Source: Diphasiastrum complanatum (taxonomy: Eukaryota; Streptophyta; Lycopodiopsida; Lycopodiales; Lycopodiaceae). Taken from it: a DNA stretch of 64,000 nt. Each line of letters starts with the position of its first letter. Position 1 is the stretch's first letter. Of the stretch, positions 47,691-58,111 are shown in pieces. Under the pieces are notes generated by a model, which was given only the letters and a program-made list of their open reading frames with translations, did not search any database and was not told where the DNA came from. The translations under genes and the position numbers were made by a program. The DNA lies in the NCBI GenBank assembly GCA_029204225.1, contig CM055097.1, positions 29,913,785 to 29,977,784 on the forward strand. Direction: 5' to 3'.

Positions 47691-50440
47691 ATTAGATCAA
47701 GCAGCATCGGAATCCAGGAAGCCGAAGATAAAGAGATTAAAAAAATATCTGTCCCGGAAAAAGGCTAAAAGAGAGAACTTATGTTTTGTCTGTAAGAAGC
47801 CTGGACATATGATGAAATTTTGTCCAGAAAGGAAGAAAGGATCTGCTCACATAATAGAAATCCCAGGAGGCAATGGTAAGACTTTGGAAATTAACCAGAT
47901 GGATTGTGAGTGTGAATGTTCTTTTAGTACTACTTTCTTGTCTAATGAACTTTTTCGTTTAATTGGCACAGTTAAAGATCAAGAAGTGTGCTTTTTATTG
48001 GACAGTGGTTCAACTCATAATTTTATTAATTCTTGTCTTGTGCAGAAACTCAGCCTGGAAACTGAAGCCAGCAATCATAGATATAAAGTTTATCTAGCTT
48101 CAGGAGCAGAGTTGGAGACTTGGAATGTAAAAGTCTCAAAGCTCCCAGTTTTGGTGCAAGGACACACAGAATTAGTTAATTTTCATGTTTTAGACCTAGC
48201 TCGTACTGATTTGATCTTAGGTTACAAATGGTTATTCAGTAAATCGCCTTCTCTGTTAATTGATTTTGAGAAGCATGTTCTCACTTTCAAGGAGGGTGAT
48301 AAGGTAGTTACATTATTTGGCAGTAAGATTTGGTCATTGTGAATTTCTAGTGTTGCCATTTGGATTAAGAATGCTCCAGCAACGTTCCAGCAAATGATGA
48401 ATGATTTATTTCGTCCATATTTTGGGAAGTTTGTGGTAGTATTCTTAGACGACATTCTCGTTTACAGTAAATCCTTGGTGGAACACGTAGAACACTTAAA
48501 AATCGTCTTGATGAAACTTCGTCAGGAGTTACTCTACGCTAAAGAGTCCAAGTGTGAATTCTTTAAGCAAGTGTTGCTTTATCTCGGCCATAAGATCACA
48601 GTAAATGAGATCAAGATTGACCAGGATAAAATCAAGATTGTGATTGAGTGGCCAATTCCGGAAACTGTGAGGCAGGTAAAGTCTTTTTTAGGTTTTACAC
48701 TTTTCTTCAAGAGATTTATTGAGGATTATGCTAAGTTAGCAGCACCGCTTTATAATTTGACAAAAGGAATTGTTAATAAAAAGAAAAAGAGGAATCAACC
48801 TAGTCCGTCTATTGTTTGGAACGAGAAATTGAATCAGTGTTTTGAGAAACTTAAAACAATGATTGTTTTAGCTCTCGTGTTACAAATTGCAAATCCAGAT
48901 TTACCTTACGTCATGAGAACCGACGCAAGTGATGTTGCAATTGGAGTAGTTCTATTACCAATGGATAGGCTACTAGCGTTTGAAAGCAAAAAATTCAATG
49001 GTCCTCAGTTGCGTTATACTACGCAGGAAAAGGAATTGTTTGTTGTAATCCATGCACTAAAAACCTGGAGACACTACTTGTATGGTAGTAAGTTTGTAGT
49101 GTATACGGATCATAAGTACTTCAGGGGAGAAAAGCTCGATGGGCTGAATTGATGCAAGAATTCGATCATGAAATCCGTTACATAAGGGACAGCTCTAATC
49201 GAGTTGCGGCTCTTAGTCGGATCGATGAACTGAACGAGTTGTCATTCACCCAGATTTCTACGAATCTATATCTTTCGCTGAGAGGAAAATATGAATCAGA
49301 TTCTCATTTTGGTCACATTTGGAACATTGTTCAGATTGGAAGAAATGTGGACAGTGTTGAGTCAAAAACATAGGGGACTCAACTAGCTAAGAAAGATAAG
49401 AAGATTGTGGAACAGTTCACCATTCGAGATGGATTACTATTTCAGAATGGAAAAGTTTGCGTACCTGGTGATGATGAGCTCAAACAGAAGATTTTGTTTG
49501 AATGTCATGACATACCCTGTGCAAGACATCCCGGTATACACAGGACTCTGGACTTGGTTAAGAGGGAATATTATTGGCCAAAGCTCAAGCCATATGTCGA
49601 GTCATATGTTGTTAAATGCAAGCCATGTCAACTAGCAAAGGCTGAACGCCATAAGGCTGGTGGTTTGTTGCATCCGTTAGATATCCCAGATAAGAAATGG
49701 GAAAGCATATCTATGGATTTTGTAGTTGGACTTCCAAAGATCCAACGGCAAAATGATTCTATTTGGATTGTTGTGGATCGGTTAACTAAGTTAGTTGTAT
49801 TCATACCAGTCAAGTCAACTATAAAGGCTTCTGATTTAGCCCAGATCTTTGTTGAAAGATTATTTTGGTTGTATGGTCTGCCAAGTGACATTGTTAGTGA
49901 TAGAGATCCTAAATTCACATGTCACTTTTGGTCAGCAGTATTCCATAAACTGGAAACCTCTTTGAGTTTGAGTTCTTCTGATCATCCTGAATCAGATGGC
50001 CAAACACAAAAGACTAATCAAACTATGGAAGATATATTGAGGACGTATGTTTCTCACAGGCAATCTCGTTGGGAAGATTACCTCCCACTGGTTGAGTTTG
50101 CATATAATAGTAGAAAACATTCTGTTATAGATTACAGTCCTTTTATGCTTATGTACGGTTTTCAACCTAGATCTCCAGTAAATGTTGAGACGAAGTCTAT
50201 TAAGATCTAGAAGGTTGCCGATTTTTTGCATGATATGCAAGAATGTTGCAAGTGGCTAAGGATAGTATCCGGAGTGCTCAGGATAGAGCTAAACACTATA
50301 CCGATCTTAAGAATCTCTAAGTTGATGATTGGGTATATCTTAGGATTCCAAAAGATTCTAAGACGTTACGTACAGGGAAGCATTATAAGCTATCTACCCA
50401 TTATTGTGGACCTTTCAGGATTGTACATCTTCAACTAAAC
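47691..50440 (+). mobile_element. Gypsy pol: knuckle, protease, RT, RNase H, integrase (fossil)
   Basis: A CCHC knuckle (CFVCKKPGHMMKFC near 47785), retropepsin (CFLLDSGSTHNFINS near 47990), reverse transcriptase second half (VVFLDDILVYSKSLVEH near 48430), RNase H (RTDASDVAIGVVL near 48920, YTDHKYF near 49105), integrase H2C2 (near 49490-49630) and core (SISMDFVVGLPK near 49705, DRDPKFTCHFW near 49905, HPESDGQTQKTNQTMED near 49985), with a tail to about 50440. Protease is next to gag and integrase is last, which is Gypsy order. Broken. Confidence 0.93.
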
Positions 50441-51312
50441 AAGAACAGACACACAAGTTTGACTGAAAATGCGACCTAAATGCACCTCAATCTGAGCACA
50501 AAACTTGTCTCTGAATTTATCACACCACAGATTCGTATATCCTTGGTTGTACACTTGATATCGATTTAGCACGGGTATGATTCATGGTCCTTGACTTGGC
50601 TGTTCACGCATTGATTCGATATGTACGAACAATAGACAATATCGATTTAGTATGCACAAGTACGACCTCTGGTACTCTAATTGGCTGTCCACGCATTGAA
50701 ATGATATATGTACAGACACATGCAATATCAATTCAGATGTACAACCTCCTGGGATCTTTTTGGGCTTTTGCGCATTGAAACAATATTAGTGTAGATTAGA
50801 TGAAAAATAAGAGAATATTCTAATTTTCAGAGAGAATATTTTAGATTCAAGATTTTCCAATTTGAAAAGATTTTGAAGTGTGATCATCGTCCAAAAAACA
50901 AAGATCAGTAATGTGAAAAGTATGAAGACTCAGATTCGATCCAAAGACTTGACACAACGAACAATGGCCTAAGCAAGAACTTTGCTACTCCCAAAGGCTG
51001 AGTAAACACTTCTCTGCTACACAAAAGCCACACAAGAATGCCAAGATCACTGTCACAAGATGCACTGCTTTTACTACTTGAATGCAACTCCAAACACTTT
51101 TATACACCAAAAACTTCACCGACAAAAGTTTGCTAGCATAAAATGTGATGAACAGAAGATCGCCTTCTCCAAACACAACTAGACACTAAAAACCTCACTG
51201 GTAGAAGTTTGCTAGCAGAGAATACGACAAACAGAAGATCACCTTCTCCTACATATGTGTTGGCCTGCAGTTGAAACTTTCCTCCTCACTTAAACGCATG
51301 CTCTTATACCAA
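50441..51312 (-). mobile_element. Copia-associated non-coding unit with array and primer site (fossil)
   Basis: The stretch near 50460-50530 (TTTATCACACCACAG) and the following triplicated array match the unit at 14.70-15.15 kb. After the array come the same words, AGAGAATATT and ATCAGTAATGTGAAAAGTAT. A ~80-bp tandem pair follows at about 51105-51176 and 51185-51253 (AAGTTTGCTAGCA, ACAGAAGATC, CCTTCTCC). GCTCTTATACCA at 51300-51311 is one base from the reversed Met-tRNA primer site. Confidence 0.65.
50557..50790 (+). repeat. Triplicated array of about 83 bp, diverged copy
   Basis: Three units begin GATATCGATTTAG (50557), AATATCGATTTAG (50638) and AATATCAATTCAG (50724), and close with CGCATTGA words and AT-rich GATATGTAC-like words. 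The layout is the same as at 14750-14999. Confidence 0.75.
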
Positions 51313-51313
51313 A

Positions 51314-51464
51314 TGTTAGCAAAAATAGTACAACCAGGATCTTTGGAGAAGAGAGAAAGCAAAACAAGCTCACTCGTTCTACTTCTCCTCTCTTGTTTCA
51401 TTGTGTGATCTTGTTTTGCTTTCTCTCTTTTCCAAAGATGCTGGTTGTGCTATTTTTGCTAACA
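51314..51464. repeat. Inverted repeat with ~60-bp arms
   Basis: The left arm 51314-51373 starts TGTTAGCAAAAATAG and the right arm 51405-51464 ends CTATTTTTGCTAACA. Arms match with about five differences; the spacer is about 31 bp. The end TGTTAG/CTAACA is LTR-like and follows a primer-site-like word, so it may be two LTR ends head to head, or a fold-back element. Confidence 0.85.
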
Positions 51465-51586
51465 AATCTATCACCCCAAGGCAGCTTGCAAATGCTTGCG
51501 GCTCCAAATGCTTTGTCAGTGGCAAGAAGGTCGGCGAGAAGTTGATCGGGGAGCCCAGTGAAACAAATCGTCATGGGAGAGCATAG
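51465..51586 (+). other. Short GC-richer coding-like segment, unrecognised
   Basis: In frame with 51401-51586 it reads NKSITPRQLANACGSKCFVS then GKKVGEKLIGEPSE. It is richer in G+C than either flank and sits between the inverted repeat and the first 197-bp direct repeat. It may be a captured piece of a host exon or part of the element. No family is recognised. Confidence 0.3.
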
Positions 51587-51594
51587 ATTTTATA

Positions 51595-51791
51595 CTCGTT
51601 GTGAAGAATAATCAGATCATTAAGATCCGATCAAACTCTAAGATCTTTGATTACTTAAGATAGCACATCTAGCACCATTGACAATGTAGAAATCTAGCTC
51701 TAACAATGCATAGAAGCCATAAACTCTAATAGATCTTGAAAAAATCAGATATGAATGATAAAGTACTGTTGTTGTCTGTACAAAACCAGTA
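51595..51791 (+). repeat. 197-bp direct repeat, copy 1
   Basis: Starts CTCGTTGTGAAGAATAATC and ends CAAAACCAGTA. It is about 95 percent identical by eye and equal in length to 52321-52517. Confidence 0.92.
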
Positions 51792-52320
51792 TTACCTCCA
51801 ATGACTTGAAGTTGAGAGGCCCCATCCTCTTATGCCAAAAATCTTGCATTGACATTTGCTCTTTTGCAACACATCCAACTTGGTTAGCAATACACAAGCA
51901 TCAAGTTTGAATAGCTTAAACTTTTACACTTCCTAAACTTGAAACACACTCTTGAAAGGTCTAGAAATCTCAAACACAAGAGATCCAAACAAATTAAGGG
52001 TTTTGACAAAAGTACAAAAAATTGAATCTTGCAAATTATATATGCAAATGGTACAAAGTTGTTATACTATTTTGAAGAATGCAATAAGACATATTCATAG
52101 CAATTAAAATCGCCACATTCCATCAAGTATGTAGTGAAATTGGCCTACTTCAAATATTTTTCCTTCTATTGAGTTTTGATTTACAAAAAATCAATTCTAC
52201 ACTTGAAATATGCTTGATTTTTGTGTAGAAATCAATCTAGCATGCTCTAGAATTGGTAACTCCTCCAAATCTTTGCTAAATATGGTCGGTCCTTCAAGTA
52301 ACCTACACCAAATTTCCATG

Positions 52321-52517
52321 CTCGTTGTGAAGAATAATCAGATCATTAAGATCCAATCAAACTCTAAGATCTTTGATTACTTAAGATAGCACATCTAGCA
52401 CCATTGACAATGTAAAAATCTAACTCTAACAATGCATAGAAGCCATAAACTCTAATAGATCCTGACAAAATCAGATATGAATGATAAAGTACTATTGCTA
52501 TTTGTACAAAACCAGTA
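52321..52517 (+). repeat. 197-bp direct repeat, copy 2
   Basis: Direct partner of 51595-51791. The 529-bp interval between them (51792-52320) contains no gene. It is either a duplication with the interval included once, or short LTR-like ends of a small non-autonomous insertion. Confidence 0.92.
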
Positions 52518-53289
52518 AGCTACTAAATTTCACATGTATGAATCCAACAAACATCACACAATTACATTCTACACACAAAAATTCAAGATATCAACACTAT
52601 AGCGCACCAATGTGTATGAGACCTCAAAGAGATCTCATGTATAAGCATGAATGAGAGTAGAGAGAGAAATGGTATCTCCTCACACGCTTGTAGGCTATTT
52701 ATAATAGGCCTATACCTTTTTTTGGATGTGGTTTTCCTCCATAGAAACTTCTAGATCTCAAACTCTACTCACAATGTAGACTAGATTCAATAAACCAAAT
52801 ATTCAAATTTGAATCTCCCAAACTCGACCTTCTATATTTCCCACACTTTCTAAAAGTGGTAATTCAAATGAACTTATGCTAAAAATAACTTCATGAAGTT
52901 TATCTCTAAGTATGAAATGCATATTGGCCTAAATTGACAATTAACCAAAATATGACTAAATTAAACTAGTTAACAATTTCTCACACTCGTCAACCTGGGA
53001 AATCCATGGGAAAATGTGTACGCTAGTACTGCAGTGTTCGTAAGGCTTGAAAGAAAGAGCTTTTCTCCTTCTGCAGACTAATTAATGCCTGAAGTTAGAG
53101 CTAGTAAACCATAGTAGTTAGAATGCGGGCATTACCGGAACTCAAAAAACGGCAACCAAACATTACCAGTTTCCATTCTCTCTCTACGTAACCTCTCTCT
53201 AAAGTCAAACTTCTTAAAGGGTCCATTTTGAGCCCATATTTCTTCTAATGATTGCCAAAGGGATTAGATATGATAGGCTTTTCAAACTT
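52518..53289. other. Non-coding; possible LTR remnant
   Basis: A TATA-like stretch (CTATTTATAATAGG near 52690) and an end in TTAACA at about 52975, followed by a purine/pyrimidine tract, suggest an LTR end, but its partner was not found. Confidence 0.35.
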
Positions 53290-54190
53290 GATCTATGTGT
53301 GAGGACTAATTGCAATTTGGATGTGATGGAATCCAAAGGAGAGCTTGCCTCAGCAAATTACTATCGTTGCTTGTACATGACTTTGCAGGTAAGGCTTGTT
53401 GGATGTACCGATTAACTGTAGATCCAAAATGGGTAGAGGAGCATGGCCATGCGTTTAAGGACCTCAAAGATGCTCTAGCTAGTGCCCCCATTTTGTGAGC
53501 ACCCGATTATTCCAAGGAATTCCATGTGCACACAAATGCTTCCAAGTATGCTGTTGGTGCTGTCTTGACACAACCTAGTGAGGATTCCAAGGATTATCCT
53601 ATCTAATTCTTAAGTAGACAACTAATTCCATCCGAGATGAATTATACTACTATCGAGTGGGAAGTGCTTGCTATGGTGTATGTTGTTCAAAAGTTTCGTC
53701 ATTATCTTTTAGGAAAACCCTTTGTGTTTAATACCGATCATCAAGCGTTATTATATCTTTGGAACAAGACATGCACAACTGGACACATAGCACGCTGGTT
53801 GTTATTACTTTGAGAATTTGAGTTTTGTGTTGTTGTTAGAAGGGGTTCACAACATTTTTTAGCTGACCATCTTTCACGGATCCCTAGCAATGACAAACCA
53901 ACGAAAGCTGTCAATGATGACCTTCCTGATGCCATCTTATTTCATGTAGACTACACCCCAGTTTGGGCCCGAGAAATCACTGAATACCTTACTACAGGCC
54001 AAATTGATCCCAATCTACCTAAACCCGCTCAGCATGCATTGATTTACAAATCCGCTCCTTACACCCTCATTGTTGGAAAACTATATAAAAAAGGGAGGGA
54101 TGGAATCATTCATAGGTTTCTCATAGAGGGAGAAACAACATCCGTTTCTAGGTTCATAGATGGCATCAGACATGGCTTGTTTTAGGGATG
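53290..54190 (+). mobile_element. Ty3/Gypsy RT-RNase H fragment (fossil)
   Basis: The plus strand reads through the reverse transcriptase thumb (HAFKDLKDALASAPIL near 53450), RNase H (HTNASKYAVGAVLTQPSED near 53530, MNYTTIEWEVLAMVYVVQKF near 53640, NTDHQALLYLW near 53730, SQHFLADHLSRIP near 53850) and the beginning of integrase (RFLIEGETT near 54115). It is of a different Gypsy lineage from the 45.4-kb element. Broken. Confidence 0.88.
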
Positions 54191-54208
54191 TGTATTCATC
54201 GTTAGATC

Positions 54209-54228
54209 GGAGTTCACGTCTGAACTCC
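54209..54228. repeat. Perfect short hairpin
   Basis: GGAGTTCA and TGAACTCC flank a 4-base loop CGTC, immediately after the Gypsy fragment. Role unknown. Confidence 0.6.
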
Positions 54229-55095
54229 TTGTGCGAGTTCATTCCATGGGTCTGCTAGGGAGATTATGCTGAAATTTTTCAGAAAATTCAGCCACCAAGT
54301 TTTTCAACTCTCACTTGCTCTCATTACTTTCTGATTATCACCTGCGTGAAAAAGCAAACCCGATTGCCACTCCACATATCATATCATGGCATCTAGTTGG
54401 GAGCAGAAACCAAATTTAAAGCGACCCAAGTTATGCAAATTCACATCAGAAATTCATTTATTGGCCATTCCATAGCTTGCAAAAAAGATTGACTCCACGT
54501 AAGCATTTTTGGCCAGACTAAATATCCACCTTCCTGCGTGCACAGGTGGAATGTGTCGTGCGAGCAATCTATCTCATGTTTGATGCATAAAATGGATAAG
54601 AACTCTTGATTTCCTCATGGAGTTGCAACTATTTTCAAGGAGAGGAGGAGCTTTGGGATCAATCATGCTCTTCAAGGATGGAAGAAATCAATGGGTGCTC
54701 AAATGGTGGAAAGCTCTTATTGATGTTTGGAGATGGTTTTCAATCAAGAAAGCCTTGTCTTGGCTATGGTGATATTGCTGCAATTTCAGATTTATTGGCT
54801 GGTTTTCTTATCAAGTTCATGCCAAAGGATCTACTTGAGAAGCTATTTTTAGCTACTTAAGTTTTGGAGAAAACTAGCATGGTTATCAAGCTATATTTTG
54901 AGGAGTGTGAAGAACTTTGCAAAATTTAGCTTGATATTTTCTCATTTTCATGTACAAATGTTCATTAGTATCTTGTACACATTGTCATGTTGAGTTTGAA
55001 AAGTCAAGAGGCCTCCAACTCGATTTCTAGTGAGATGGCAACACGTGTCACAAAATTTTAGGATTGGTTTTTTTGCTAGTATGCAACCAAATCCA
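54229..55095. other. Non-coding region with one short unsupported frame
   Basis: A plus frame at 54606-54860 (84 residues) has no recognisable domain. No element borders were found. Confidence 0.35.
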
Positions 55096-55099
55096 CATC

Positions 55100-55325
55100 T
55101 CAATGTCCAATATGGCCCAATCAAATTAAGAGGTGTAGATCTCAAAACCAATCACATTAATAGGTGCAAAATGGTTGGCCCCAATCATGTTTATAGATGC
55201 AAATCACTTGGCCAATCTAATTGTGAGGCTCAAACTACTTGGTCCAACCATGGAGAGAGGTGGGATTTAGAGGTCCAATCATTATGAGAGGTGGAAGTCA
55301 TGAGGTCCAATCAAAATCGAGCATT
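55100..55325 (+). repeat. Degenerate minisatellite, about seven units of 31-33 bp
   Basis: Successive units beginning AGGTG, AGATG or AGGCT each contain GG(T/C)CCAATCA-like cores and an AG end. Examples are AGGTGCAAAATGGTTGG, AGATGCAAATCACTTGG and AGGTGGGATTTAGAGG. The frame across it (55030-55287) reflects the repeat. Confidence 0.8.
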
Positions 55326-56626
55326 CGTCATGCTAGATCTCGAGCCACTACTATATGGGAGTGTGCTCTTCTTGTACATACAATCTTTTTGAGAGTTAAT
55401 GCAATTTTGGACTTGTTTCTTTGTAGCACATTCTCTCTCTACCCAAGAGCAAGAGGCTTGGTTTTGTCTCTCATAAAATTTCACTTAATTTTTTCATGTG
55501 GATGTGCAAAACTAGCATGATCATAACTTTTGATGTAGATGAGCTCTTGTCTTGATTCAAAGTGTGTTAGATAGCCCTTGAAAATCCAAGTTTATCTAGC
55601 CTAGATGGATTTTGTGCAACCTCACATGTATGGAGGTCGTGGTAGATCTTCGTATGGTCCTCAAATCCCATTTTTTGACAAGTTCATCTACTATTACATT
55701 CTGATTAATATCTACAATGACTGTTATTTAATTTAGAACGGATCAAATAGAACTAGTGAAGAGGTATAATCATATCTCCTTGTACTTGATCTACAATGAT
55801 CATTCAACTACATATATATCAGTAGGTAGATCATCAATAATAAAGCATGAAGCATTTTTTAAAAACTAGCGCACAACTAGAAGTGTGTTCTTCATGCCCA
55901 TGTACACTGATCTGTTAAGATCATTTTTGTTCTAATCAAGATTGCGATTTTGTCTCAATGTGTACTACTGATTTTGTTAGTGAATCGAATCAAAGTTTAT
56001 CCTATGGGCATTCACATCACATTTTATTTCCAAAAATAATTGCCTAGCATGACATTAAGGTTATTCACATTATATGTTGACTAGTTGTTTTGTAAAAGTG
56101 GCGCAATTTAGCCAATTTTCAATGACTACAAAAATTGTCTTCTTTTTTTGCAAAATATTAAAGCACTATTATATTTACACAAAATGAATAGGTACAAAAA
56201 TGATTTCCACAACACATGGTTGAACCAGTCAAGTAGTCCTTGAAAATGGAAGAATTATACATAAACTAAATTTTGGCACATACTGGCAATGTCCTATAGT
56301 TAGCCACACACATGATTCAAAAGTGTAAGAAGTACAAAAGTTTGACTGCTATGTAGATACATCTTTTCGATTCTCATGTATTTCTGTGTTGGACTCAACG
56401 AGAGCGGATTTCTACCACGGGATTTTGCTATCTTGAATATTCTTCACTTTCAACAAGTGATCAATGGTTGTTGCACCATCATCCATCTAAAATGTGTGCA
56501 ATTTAGTCTTCAAAAATACAAATTTCATCTCAAACGCATCCTAGGCTTCCTTTAGCCCCTTCAATTCCATAAATAATAGCGTAATGGCATCCTTGATAAC
56601 AAATTGATTACCTTTAACGAACAAGC

Positions 56627-56628
<2 letters not shown>
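55326..56628. other. Non-coding region; possible decayed Copia gag piece
   Basis: Near 56400-56600 the minus strand reads VIKDAITLLFMELKGLKEA and then MDDGATTIDHLLKVKNIQDS, which faintly resembles Copia gag. Otherwise nothing was recognised. Confidence 0.3.

Positions 56629-56692
<64 letters not shown>
56629..56692 (+). repeat. (GA)n microsatellite, about 32 units
   Basis: An uninterrupted GA run. Confidence 0.97.
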
Positions 56693-56695
<3 letters not shown>

Positions 56696-56980
56696 TGAGC
56701 AGTGCTGGAGAAAATGAGATTCTAGCGTTCTCATTGGGCCACGTTTGCCCTAATTTTTTTTTTTGGGCAGTTGAAAAGCATTGCAAAGTGGGAGAAAACA
56801 CATGAAACTTCTAGAAGGAGAACAATCTAGAGAGAGAAAAAGAACCTTCTAGAGAGAGATAAAACAACGCGATAGAGAGGGGGCGTGAGAGGAGCGCAAG
56901 AGAGAGGAGCGTAGCTTTTTTTTTAATTTTTAGGGTTTTTTGGGGTTTATAAGTTTGAGAACGAAAAATAGCAATAATGT

Positions 56981-56982
<2 letters not shown>

Positions 56983-57063
<81 letters not shown>
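56983..57063 (+). repeat. (GA)n microsatellite, about 40 units, one interruption
   Basis: GA run with a single AT step near 57041. Between the two GA runs the sequence is purine-rich. Confidence 0.97.
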
Positions 57064-58111
57064 ATAAGTGACCACCTCCTATTCTATACCTTCTTTCTCC
57101 TTTACCACCTCTTTCAAAGATTTTTGTTGTTCATGATCACTGGCACTTGGGTTCCATACGGCTAGCTCAGAGATGAGCCATTAAGCTTGGCATTTGACTA
57201 AGGATGGAGAAAGAACAATTCTTTGACTTTTTTTGCTTTCAAATGGCACTTTCCTAACAAAAGCAATTGTTCTCACTCCATAGTAAACAAATAGTTCGGT
57301 TCTTATTACTCCTTTGCACCCTAGAGCTGGCATTACCCAAAGTGTAACATCCTTCAGTCAGATATTCACTCTCAGATGCATGGTAGTCACTTTTCTCACC
57401 TTCTATTTGTTGAAAATATGATACCCGTTAAATAACATCATTTTTGCATTCCAATGGATAGACTTTAGCATCGTTTGAAGCTTTGGTTTGCTTAGCAATG
57501 CTATTGGCAACCCAGTGATGAAGTTTGGTAGCATTCTACTACGTATTAAGAATGAATCAAGTGCTTTTAAATTATTAACTTACTTTTTTCACAAATTTCT
57601 TAAATTTTCGGTCATCAAAAACTCCAAATTCAACTTATTTCACTTTTGTTTCATGTTCCAAATTATTTTTTGATGTTCAGCTCAATGTGTACAGTTACAA
57701 AATTTTGTGGCTTCTTAGACAAGAATGTGCATAGTGCTTTGTAAGATAGTCACAAAAGCACTAAGTGCATCTACATAAGGATGTAAGAAAGGTAATTTTA
57801 AAGCTATTTTGCATAAGAACCCAGCATAATACAACAAACTTGATGCCATACTCACTTAATAGACGAATTTCGAGATAATGTTATGAACACTCGCAATCAA
57901 AAAAACTACTACAAAATAATGAGTACGTTACTGCCTAATAATATCAACTATATTGCTGCTGGAATAGAAGGTTGAAAATACAAATAGCTTTACCTTTTGA
58001 TCATATCAAGCTTATGTCCTCATTCACCTCATTTCTAGGGATACCATTTGTGACATGCTCACGGCAGTTCCATTTATTTATTAGTCCACTATTATCTACA
58101 TATTCACCTTC
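57064..58111. other. Non-coding; includes the probable 3' UTR of the RING gene
   Basis: No supported frames. The right part, just below 58112, should be the 3' UTR of the minus-strand RING gene. Confidence 0.4.

Larger units (their letters stand above)
45412..50440 (+). mobile_element. Ty3/Gypsy LTR retrotransposon, no 3' LTR seen (fossil)
   Basis: A 5' LTR (45412-45936) and primer site TGGTATCAGAGC (45937-45948) are followed by a leader, a segment lying in reverse orientation that carries gag, and then plus-strand pol in Gypsy order: protease, reverse transcriptase, RNase H, integrase. The LTR is of the same family as those at 20.3-25.5 kb. It was inserted into the Copia to its left. Broken at several points; no 3' LTR was found at its right end, where Copia-related sequence begins. 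Confidence 0.88.

Noticed and set aside
56541-56801. Minus-strand frame with Leu-Ser repeats
   Set aside because: Its middle is the GA microsatellite; only its end faintly resembles gag, noted separately at low confidence.
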